Assembly (NCBI RefSeq): GCF_002865645.1
Contig: NW_020194555.1
Location: 2,196,288 to 2,260,287, forward strand
DNA from: Hyaloscypha bicolor E
Lineage: Eukaryota > Ascomycota > Leotiomycetes > Helotiales > Hyaloscyphaceae
Reading direction: 5' to 3'
DNA length: 64,000 nt
The notes below the pieces were generated by a model. That model ran no database searches. It was not told where the DNA came from and was given only the letters and a program-made list of their open reading frames with translations. Both the position numbers and the translations under genes were made by a program. Shown here in pieces: positions 26,358 through 38,300 of this stretch (positions within the stretch are counted from its first letter, which is position 1; each line of letters begins with the position of its first letter).

Positions 26358-29300
26358 ATGTCTGAGAGGCTCTCCATACTCAACGACCCTCCCAAGGTCT
26401 TAGAAGGGCCACAACTCCTTCACAAGCTGATACGGTGGGATCGCCACAGTGAGAAATGCGCTCTAGATTTTACCAGCGGCGGTACTCGGCAACGATACAT
26501 CTATAGAGATATTCAGTGTCTTGTTGACTCTCTGGTGTTGCGGATACAGGAGTCTTTACCCAAAAGGAGTTCTCAGACGGAGCAACCACATCGCCAACAT
26601 ATCGTTCCAATCCTACTTCCGCAATCACCTTCTCTCTACATTTCCCAACTCGCCATCCTACAATCTGGTGGTGCATTCTGTCCTATCAATCTTGATGCAC
26701 CTCAGGAACGGATTAAGTTCGTTGTCGAAGACGTCTCGGCGGGCCTGCTCATCACAACTTCCGAGTTCAAAGATGTTGTATCTTGGGAAAACGGTCCAAT
26801 CGTCATCCTTGTTGACGAATTTCCCGTACTACCCAAGGGAGAGGTACTTCAACCAGGTGTGTCACGTGACATGACTCCTGAGGACCTTGCCTATGTGATG
26901 TACACTTCTGGGTCGAGCGGAACGCCAAAAGGTGTGGCCGTTAGCCATCTAGCAGTCTCGCAATCTCTTCTTGCTCATGAGAGACACATTCCTCAATTTA
27001 AACGATTCCTTCAATTTGCAGCACCCTCATTCGACGTTTCGGTTTTCGAGATCTTCTTCCCTTTCATTCGTGGTTGCACTTTGGTTGGCTGTAATCGAAG
27101 TCAGCTGCTCAATGACTTGCCAGGAATTCTCAATGAATTGGAAATTGATGCTGCCGAGCTCACTCCGACGGTAGTTGGATCTCTTCTCCAAAAAAGGTCG
27201 AATGCGCCGGGACTGAAACTGCTGTTGACGATTGGAGAAATGCTGACAACACCAATTGTTGGGGAATTTGGTGCCTCAGAGACAAAGCCATGCATGTTAT
27301 ATGGCATGTATGGACCGACAGAGGCGGCCATTCATTGTACCATCTATCCTGAAATGGCAGCCAGTACAAAGCCGGGCAACATTGGCGTTCCATTTGATAC
27401 TGTCTCAACTTTCATCGCAGCTGCTAGCACTGGCCCGGAAGATACAGCCAATCTAAAATTCCTTCCAGTTGGGGAACTCGGAGAGCTTGTCCTTGGGGGA
27501 CCGCAGCTGGCTCATGGATATTTGAACAGGGAAGAGCAAAATAAAGCAGCCTTCGTGACCTTCGAAGGTAGAAATTACTACCGAACAGGTGACAAGGCTC
27601 GGCAGCTTGATGATGGAACGATTGAAATTCTTGGTCGAATGAGTGGAGGTCAGGTCAAACTTCGAGGTAAGGCCCAACTTCTTGGAATACTATTCCCTCT
27701 TCTGTGTCCATTTCAGGTTTCGTAGCAGCTGCTGGAACATTCTGCTCCCGAATAGACTTTGAAGAAGTATGCTGACTCAGTTTTATTGGCAAACAGGTCA
27801 AAGAGTTGAGCTAGGCGAAATTGAGGAGGCCGTCTACAAGCATCCAGGTGTAAAGACAGTCTCAGCGATTGTGCTTGGTGGTGTTCTCGTTGTCTTTACT
27901 CTCGTTGGTGACGAAACACTGTCTGCTGAAGACGTGATGAAGACTTGCGCTAAATGGCTCCCTAAGTTTATGTTGCCCAGCGAGATCATTCTGTCTCGAA
28001 ACTTCCCTTACCTACCATCTGGTAAGGTGGACAAGAAGAAGCTGGTGGCCGATTACCAGCAACACCGAGACATCGACGGCAGTGAAAGCGCCGCTAACCT
28101 GAATGAGACAGGGAAGGCCGTTAAGCAAATACTCGAAGAGCTTTTGGGACCCTTTCCAGCAAAGATGCGCCTGGCAGCTATTGGTCTTGACTCTCTCGTT
28201 GCTATCAGAGTGTCATCAAAATTACGAGTGCTGGGATTCAACGTCAGCACAGTTGCGATATTAAATTGTGATACATTGAGCTCTCTGACGCGCCTCTGCG
28301 AAAATTCTAGAACAGAACGTTCCCAAGTCTCAGACAGTCCTCAAAGGCACACCATAGAAGACGTCGTAACGATTTTGAACGGAAATGCCAAGGATGTTGA
28401 ATCAACGATGCTTTGTACACCACTCCAGACGGCAATGTTGGCAGAAACTGCTGTGGATGAAAAAGCATATCGGAACTGGGTTGAGATAGACCTACCGGAG
28501 ACCCCAGATATACAACACGTAATCTCAAACATCCGCGCTCTTTCGGAAGCGAATTCAATTTTGAGAACCGGCTTCACGGAATCTCTAGACTCGGATGGTT
28601 ATGTCCAAATCATCTGGAAAAGCTTTCCGGACTCTAACATCGAACAAGTCGCCATGTTCAATTATGAGTTTGATCCTTTGAAGGATGCCTCTTTACACCA
28701 TCCTATCCGAATCCAGATGCTCCAAAGTTCTTCCAGTATGAAACTATTAATACACATCTATCATGCTTTATATGATGCCTGGTCATTGGAGCTCCTTCTT
28801 GATGACCTTGATACTCTCCTTATGGCAAAGCCACTCGCCAAACGTCCTCCCTTCGCCGATGTTGTTGAAGGCTACGCTAACGGTATCCTCAAATACAATG
28901 ATTGGACTTCGAAAGATTACTGGAAAGATCATCTATCACATCTAGATGTTAGACGGATTCCGAGCTTCCACAGTCGCAACGCACCACCACCGGGGCTGTC
29001 TAATACTCGCCTAGCGACTTCGATTTCGACATCAGAGGTAGAGGCAGCAGCCCGACGCCTTTCATCCAGCCCCCAATCTCTGTTCCAAGCTGCTTACGCC
29101 TTAGTTCTGGGATCATATCTTGGTTCCGCAGACATTTGCTTCGGCACAGTGTTTTCTGGTCGTACACTTCCCATCGTTGGAATCGAGCACATTGCTGGGC
29201 CATGTCTTGCAACCTTACCAGTTCGGGTAGACTTATCCTTGTCTACGACGATGCAAGACTTGATTCGAGAGCTAAACACCACAAATCGGAAACACCTTGA

Positions 29301-32300
29301 ATTCTGTGATGTTCCTCTACGCGATATCAAATCAGCCGGCTGTGTACATCCTCGACAACTGCTCTTCGATACTCTGCTCATTTGGCAGCAAACCTTGCAC
29401 GACCACGGCCATACCAGGAAACACGTCAAACTGGTTGATACAGTAGACAACTTGGAATTCAATTTGACCATTGAAATTATTCCGAGTCCCGAAAACATCG
29501 AAATGAAGGCCAACTTTCAGCGTTCGCTTTTCCCCGAGTCCCAGGTCAAGAATCTTCTGAAGCAAGTTGAACAACTTGTACGTGTCGTAGTTGAAGATGA
29601 AGCGACGCCGTTGGAGGGGGTCTTCGATAGATTGAGTAGCGACGTCTTGTCCATTGAAAATGAAACACCCGAATTGGGCTTAAAGGGGGGGTCCCTCTCA
29701 TCGCCGGTCGAGAGAATCGCCGCTCAAGACCCTGAAAGAACTGCAATAGAATTCGCAAAAGCAATCGGCAAAGACGAACTCGACGTTAGTTACGTGTCAT
29801 ATTGCGAACTGAACTCCAGAGCGAATCAAATGGGAAATTACCTCCAGGCACAGAACGTCCTCCCAGATGAACTCGTCTGTATATGTCTAGAGAAGTCGGC
29901 CGACTTCTATACTTCTATACTTGCCACTGCCAAGATTGGAGCTGGATACCTTCCTGTCACACCTGATATACCACCGGAGCGCCTTGAGCACATTCTTCGT
30001 GAAGCGAAGGTCCAAGTTTTGATGGCGGAGGCAGCTTCTAGACCTTTGCTGAAGGCTGTGCAAGGCCTGACTATCGTTTACATAGACGAAATTAATTTCG
30101 CGGATTATTCATCCAAGGATATTTTATCGAGATCCTCCCCAAACAATATCGCTTATTGCGTCTTCACTTCTGGGAGTACAGGCACCCCGAAAGGGGTATT
30201 GGTGACCCAAGGAAATCTTTTAAGCAACTTAGATGTTCTGGAAGACCTTTATCCTGTATCCAAGGATTCGAGATTCTTGCAATCCTGTTCTCAGGCGTTT
30301 GACGTGTCGGTCTTCGAGATTTTCTTTGCGTGGAGAGTTGGTGGTTGCCTTTGCTCTGCCGTCAAGGACGTTCTTTTCCGAGATATCGAGAATGCTACCA
30401 GGGTCCTCGAAGTGACTCACTTGAGTTTGACGCCAACCGTAGCATCGCTGATCGAGCCAAAGAAAGTACCGAAGGTTCAATTTCTAGTTACTGCTGGAGA
30501 AGCTGTCACCCAAAAGGTCTTCAATGCCTGGGCTGACAGGGGTCTCTGGCAAGGCTATGGTCCCAGTGAGACCACGAACATCTGCACCATCAATCCTAAG
30601 GTCACTAGATATGACTCCATCAACAATATTGGCCCACCTTTTCGAAACACTTCGGCGTTTGTTCTAAGCCCAGAGCCTGAGTTTGGACTGGTGCCAAGAG
30701 GCGGAGAGGGCGAATTCTGCTTTGGCGGATCGCAAGTCTTTCGGGGATACATGGACCGAAGCCAAGAAGTTAGCAAGATTATCAAGCATCCCAAATATGG
30801 GCGACTGTACAGAAGTGGCGACTTTGGTCGGCTGATGCCCGACGGCTCTCTGGCCTTCACTGGAAGAAAAGATGATCAAGTCAAGATTCGAGGCCAAAGA
30901 GTAGAATTGGGTGAAATAACCAATTCGATGCTTAGATCTGGGGCTGTCAAAGATTGTGTGACGATGGTAATTATCAGTGAGGATGGCACCTCGCAGCGAT
31001 TGGTCTCCTTCTGGACTTCAGGTCTCGAAAACTCCGAGATCTTCGAGTGCATCCACCCCAACCCAGAAATCATCAAAAAGTTGTACAAAGATATCGAACT
31101 CGCTCTCCCAGCTTATATGATTCCTTCGTCATTGATCCCGGTCTCCTTCCTCCCCTCAACATCACAGGGCAAAATAGACAGACGAGCACTGATCGGACAA
31201 TTTCGCTGCCTTAATGCACATTACCTGAATCTGGCTTCTAAAACCGTGAAGTCTCCCTCAGACCATACCTGGACGGACTTGGAACAAGAAATCGCGACGG
31301 CAACGGCCAAGGTTGCAGGGGTCTCTTTGAACGAAGTTGGTCCAGAGACATCTTTCTTCAGCTTAGGAATCGACTCTATCTCCGCGATATCATTATCGAG
31401 GGTCTTGCGACAGAGTCTTGACCTTGAGATCGAGATTTCAGACATTTTGAAGCATCCATCAGTGGTGAGACTAGCCAACAGACTGGAAATTCGTGGTCAA
31501 AAGGCTACAGCGAGTGAAAACACTTCTGCCGATTCGTTTGATTTCGGGTTTGACGAAAATTTCCTCGAATCGACGACTAGCAGATTTGAGAAAGCTGGGA
31601 GATCCGTGCAGGCTATTTTCCCATGTACACCGCTCCAAGAAGCAATGCTTTCGGCAGCAGAATCGTCGTCGGAGAAGCTCTATGACAACCATGTTGCTCT
31701 CAATATCAGCGGCCAGCTCGAGAAGATCAAAGCATGCTGGAGGGAAATGGTTCGGAGACACGAAATTCTGCGAACATGTTTCGTGAGCACCGATATGTCA
31801 AGATATGTATATGCTCAAGTTGTCTTGACTGATTATGATCTCGAATTTGGCATGATCACATCATCGTGCGGGAGAAGTTCAGGTCGTCGAGAGTTTGAGC
31901 CACCCTATGCAATCGACGTGATCAAAAGCAACGGATCTACCAAGCTGCTGATATCCATGCATCATGCTCTGTATGATGAGGTCGCTCTGAGTGTGCTTTA
32001 TGAAGAGGTCGAAAGCCTGTACCACAGCAAGTCCTTGCCTCCCTCAGTCTCATTCTCCCCATTCCTGAGAAACATGGCCTCAATGAACATGGACGAAGCG
32101 GACAATTTCTGGGGCACAATTCTGAAAGACTGTGTGCCATCCCGTTTCAGAAGAGCCCTACAACACTCTTCGAAGCAGCAGCGAAGCCAGAATCCTTCCC
32201 GGATTCAGAGAACGACTGCCAGTTTCTCTCTGAAATGGGTCGAAGAAAGCACCAAGAAGAACAGCACGTCACTGTTAGCCATCCTTCATACCGCTTGGGC

Positions 32301-35300
32301 ACGCCTTTTGTCTGAACACCTTCAAGAGACAGATATCTGTTTCGGCAATGTTGTCAGTGGCCGTACAGTACCGATCGATGGGATTGAACGTCTTATCGCA
32401 CCTTGCTTCAACACGATTCCAACTCGACTCCAAAACATTCATACCCTCTCCTATCTCGAAGCATTTCGAAAAATGCAAACCCTCAACGCAGATTCTCTTC
32501 CATTCCAGCTTACCCCTTTACGTCGTCTCCAGTCAAAGTTCAGTCCTGATGGTTCTCGTCTTTTTGATACCCTTTTCATTTTACAACAGCCTCCCAGAGA
32601 CCTTGATTCCTCTATTTGGTCAATTTCAGAGGATGACGGAGCCATGGATTTCCCTCTTGTTTGCGAAGTTGTACCGAAGCATAGCGATGATACCCTTGAG
32701 ATTATACTTCATTCATACACTTCAATCTTTTCTAAGGAAGAAACATTTGCTCTTCTTACTGGGTTTGAGGAGCGAATCCAGACGTCGTTGCAGAATCCTC
32801 GTCGCCAGATTTTGTCCGCTGCGATTCGAGACGAAATAATCACTGAGAGTGAGAAAAGGGAGACAATTGAATTACAGGAGTCAAGAACTGAGGAGTCATT
32901 GACAACAATGTCTGTAGAAGAAGAAAAGCTTCGGGACGTCATATCAAACTTCACAGATGTTCCATCTGCAAGAATCGGACGAGATATTAGTATTTTCAGA
33001 TTTGGTCTGGACAGCATTAGTACTGTCCAGGTTGCAGCTCGACTTCGGAAGCAAGGCCACATTGTATTGGCAAGCGATATACTGGAGCGTCCCACAATAT
33101 CTCAGCTAAGCACCTATCTTTTACAGCTGGCCAGCAAGAGCACCAAAGCCAAGGAATACGACTTCGACGCTTTTGATCGCCAGCACCGGGAGACTATCTG
33201 CTCGAAACATAATCTCGACGCTGGCCGAGTTGAGGCTGTCCGTCCATGCACTGCTGTGCAGAAGGGTATGCTTGCCCAAACATTACACTCTGATGGCCAA
33301 GAGTATGCAAATAGTCTGTGGCTCGAGTTACTGCCAGAGTATTCGGTCTCCAGAGTGAAAGCCGCATGGGAGACTGTGTGTACACAATATGAGATGTTGA
33401 GGACCGGATTCGCATCATTTGATGATCCGAAGCATTCCTTTGTAATGGTCATTTACGCCAAAGAGAATTTCTCTCTCCCATGGTCGGAGGAGACTGAGGA
33501 CAATCAAACTCTGAGCTTGAAAAATATGCTGGAACGACCCTGGGCCTTGGCCCTTTTACAGGAGAATGGCAGGTCCACAATCAAGTTCACAGCACACCAT
33601 GCTCTATACGACGCGCAGTCTATCCAGATGATCCTCTCAGATGTTGCCCAGGCAGCCGCCTCCCAAGCTTCCCCCAACCGTCCGTCAATTATTTCGCTGC
33701 TCGGAGCAATTCTATACAACAGCGAGGACGACATCGAAGGCCAAAAACTCTTTTGGGAGAGAGCGGAGAACAAAATCGTTGTCAACCGTTTCCCAGACCT
33801 CACTTCTCTTCAAATTTCGGACCACAGAAGTGAAGTACGGGAAGTTTCTTCGAAATCAACTGTCACAGAGCTAGAAGGACTCTGCAGACAAAACGGCGTC
33901 ACAATGCAAGCTGCTGCACAGGCATCATGGGCTAAGTTACTTGCTGCATACATTGGGGAGAGTTCAACAACCTTCGGAATGACACTTTCAGGGCGCTCGA
34001 TTCACGAGGAAGCAGATGGTATCTCGTTCCCAAGTATCGTGACTCTTCCGGTTCGATGCGATGTCACTGGCACAAATTCCGCGCTGCTCTCAAGGACTAT
34101 GAACTCAAATGTCTCCCTGCACAAATATCAATTCACACCACTCACTTCAATACAGAAGTGGGCTGGCTTCCCTGAAGGCAAGATCTTCGACACTCTTTTT
34201 GCCTACCAAAAACTTCCAGGCAGCCTCGAGGACGTCGAGTTCCCGTGGAGAGTGATCCGAGAGGAAGCTTCTGTGGATTACGCCGTCTCGTTAGAAGTGC
34301 AACCTGCGAAATCTGGCGAGCTGACACTTCGATTGACATTCCGTGTTGATCTCATTCCCCCTGAACATGCAGAATTGCTTCTCCGACAGTACGATGCTCT
34401 TCTTCTGGATATTCTTCGAAATCCTGACGGCCCCTGCGACCTTGCTCCGGACGTACACAACGAACTACTCTCAATTACACCTGCGAAAGACTACGATATT
34501 GATGGACCTGTCACACTTCTGCATGAATATGTGGAACGAGGTGCACAGCAATGGCCGAATAAGACAGCTCTGCAATTCGCAACGAGTCTCGAACCTGGCA
34601 ACACAAAGAGCAGTTCGTGGACTTATGAACAGCTCAACAATGAAAGCAACAAGATCGCTCATCTGCTCTTGAATCGTCAAGCCACTCCTGGGCAGATCAT
34701 TCTAATATGCTTCGATAAGTGTGCTGAAGCATCATTTGCAATTATCGGGATCTTGAAAGCTGGATGTGCCTATGTTGCACTTGATCCAAATGCTCCAGCA
34801 GAACGACTGAAGTTCATCATCAGAGATTCTGGTGCGAGTTTGATGTTGAGTGCGGGAAAGCCTGGACAGATGCTGCAAGGAATTTTGGATAGAGATATCA
34901 TCACGCTGGATTCTCTGGATATCCTGGCAGGCTGTTCCTCTGAGCAACCACAATTATCTCGAGATGTCACGCCTCACGATGTAGCATACTGCCTCTACAC
35001 ATCGGGGACCACTGGAACGCCGAAGGGATGCCTGATCACTCACGATAACATGGTACACTTCTTGCGGGCATTCCAAAGACTCTTTTCTGGACATTGGAGC
35101 GAGGACTCGAAGTACTTGCAATTTGCCTCATTCCACTTTGATGTCAGCGTCATGGAACAGTTCTTCAGCTGGAGCATTGGCATCTGCGTTGCTTCCGCAC
35201 CCCGAGACGTGATCTTCGAGGACATCACTGGCGCCATCCAACAACTTGGAATCACGCATATCGATCTCACTCCTAGCCTTGCTCGCCTCATCCACCCAGA

Positions 35301-38300
35301 TGATGTACCTTCGCTATGCAAAGGTGCCTTCATCACTGGTGGAGAGCAGCTGAAGCAAGAGATTTTAGATGTTTGGGGCGAGCATGCAGTCATCTACAAT
35401 GGCTACGGTCCTACTGAGGCAACGATCGGATGCACAATGTACCAGCGAGTTCCCAAGAACGGAAAACCGTCCAATATCGGGCCACAGTATGATAATGTGG
35501 GTTCCTTTGTCATGAAACCGGGCACTGAGCTGCCTGTTCTGCGTGGTGGCATCGGTGAACTTTGCGTCTCAGGCAAGTTGGTCGGAATGGGATATCTCAA
35601 TCGTCCAGACTTGAATGTGGAGAAATTCCCTACTCTCCAGTCATTCAACCAGCGTGCTTATCGAACTGGAGATCTCGTTCGGATTCTTCATGATGGATGC
35701 TTTGTATTTCTTGGTAGAGCTGATGATCAAGTCAAACTCCGGGGTCAACGACTAGAACTGAGTGAGATTGTTGAAGTTATCAGGAAGAGCTCGAGCGATC
35801 TTCAAGAAGTCGTAACTCTAGTGTTGAAACATGCCACGCAGCAGAAAGAGCAACTTGTCTCATTCTTTGTCAAGTCATCTCCTGAAGAGGACGGCAGCTT
35901 AATCTCAACGATGAGAGATGCCTGCAAGTCTCGTCTGCCAGGATACATGGTTCCTACTCACTTCATTCCTATCAGGGCACTCCCACTGAATGCGAACAAC
36001 AAAGCCGACTCAAAGCAACTGGCTGCGATTTACAACAGCCTTACCGTGGATGACTTGCAGAGCTTGAGTCAGTCAAGCCAGCAAGACAAGGAATGGACCG
36101 AGAACGAGAGGAGGATCGTTCAGATCTTGGCAGAAGCAATGCATATTGAACGGTCAGCATTGACTCGTAGTTCGAACATATTTGAACTCGGGCTGGATTC
36201 CATCTCAATCATTGGCTTTTCTCGGGCTCTACAGGATGCAGGTCTGGAGAATGCCAAACTCTCAGCCGTGAAGAACAATCCTTCTATTGGAGGACTTGTC
36301 AGAGTTCTGATGGGAGGCACAGCTTTGGATCAAGGACGAGAAAATGCGTACGTCGCAGCAACACAAGCCATGGCTGCATTCTCTCAGCGGCACATGGCCG
36401 ATGTGTGCGACGAACTTGGAATTGAGAGCGCGGATGTCGAGACCATTGCCCCCTGCACCCCGGTTCAAGAGGGTATGATCTACAGATTCCTGGAAAGCGA
36501 ATACCCGCTTTATTTCAACAATTTTGAGTTTCGTCTTGACCAACGAGTTGATAATGAGAAGATGCTCGCTGCTTGGAACAACGCTGTGACTCGCCTCCAG
36601 GTTCTTCGAACCAAGTTTGTGTCGACTAGCGATGGGTATGCTCAAGTCGTGCTGAAAAGTGGTATCGCTTCTTTGGATGGTCCAATCATTGACTATGATT
36701 CTGCGGAGAAGTCACACTCTCTGAAGACGCCATACACGCTCAGCCTTTGTTCTGTAAACAATCTGACACTTCGGATTTTCCATGGGCTCTACGATGGCAA
36801 CAGTCTTACACTGCTGCTCCGTCGCGTCGTGGGGGAGTATCGTAAGCTCGGATCGATCGAGTATGGTCCGTCTTTCACATCGTCTCTGCCATACGGACCA
36901 TTAGCACAGGTACCAGGAGCCCGAGAATTCTGGTCTTCTCACTTGGAACATTGGACCCATCAAACCATGCCTACGATATTGGGGTCTACTGAAGACGTCG
37001 TTGCTACTGCAACCATCGATGACCTCGTCGGCTTCGACGCTCTCCGCAAACTGTTAGTTGCAACACCTCAAGCTGTGATCCAAGCCGTGTGGCTCTCTGT
37101 CCTTCAAAATCTGATCTCATCAAACCTCACAATCGGTATTGTCGCCTCCGGACGAGCCATAGACTTTGAGGGAGCAGATAGGGTCATTGGGCCTCTTTTC
37201 AACACCATTCCTTTCCACATCAAGCTTCAACCTGGTACATCATCCGGATCTCTGATCACGAAATGCCACGAGTTTAATATGCAGATGCAGGATTTCCAGC
37301 ATACGCCGTTGAAAAATATCCAGAAGTGGAGTCCGGCGAAACCGGGACAGTCTCTTTTTGATACGTTGTTTGTCTTCCAGCGTCCGGAGATGGATAGCGA
37401 GAAATTTGCGAAGGGGACTTGGACGCAAGTGGACGGTGGGCAGGTTGCTGATGTAAGTTCGAGCGTCTCAATGGTAATTAGAGTGCTAATGTTGATGTAG
37501 TACCCCTTGGCGTTCGAAGCCAATCTCAGTCCTGATAGCAAGAGGCTTGACTTGACGATCGTGGCTCAAGGTACCGCAATCACCCAGGCCAGAGCTACGG
37601 ATCTTCTGGGGCAAGTTCTGGAGGTGCTGCACGAGACGATCCAGAACTCTGGGAGGAATATCGTTTCTCAGCACGATGGTGGACGAATTGAGAATGGAAG
37701 AAACGACCCTGAGGAGCAATCTCAGGGAGCTTTGCTAAGCACCCCAACTGAACCTTATACATGGTCCAATGAAGCACGCAATATGAGGAAAGAAATTGCT
37801 TTACTCGCAAAAGCCTCTGAGGAGACCATTGACGAAAACTCTTCCATTTTCGAACTCGGGTTGGACAGCATCGATGTTATCAAACTCTCATCCCGACTGA
37901 AGAAACGAGCTATCGTGATCCCGGTCAGTGCCATCATAAAATCACAGACAATTGCGAGTCTGTCTCGCAATATCTCTTCTCGATACAATGCAGCCAAACG
38001 CGCGAGTGGGAAATCCCTGGAGTCTATTAGCCGTGAGCTTAGGACCTATCTCGAGCACACCGGAAAGCTGCCGGTAGACGTCGAGACTGTCTTGCCTGCA
38101 ACACCATTGCAGCAGAGCATGGTCAACGAGATGATCAAATCCGGATATACGAGATACTTCAACGTCGATGGCTTCAAGTTAGCAGACAACGTCAATAAGG
38201 AGAAGTTGATGGCAGCTGTGAAGAAGGTGATTGAGCAGTCGCCAATTCTGCGAACGACTTTCGTGGAGATTGGTGATCCCAGATTGCCACTCAGCTATGC

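Noticed and set aside
27769..27796. ATG at 27769 as the start of a separate large NRPS gene
   Set aside because: It lies inside the first intron. Joining 27666 to 27797 restores the A8 motif and makes one continuous NRPS.
37498..37506. TAG at 37498-37500 as the end of the NRPS, with a second NRPS gene from 37507
   Set aside because: The TAG is the acceptor end of a 48-bp GT-AG intron (37453-37500). The following frame continues the same C domain and has no ATG at its beginning.
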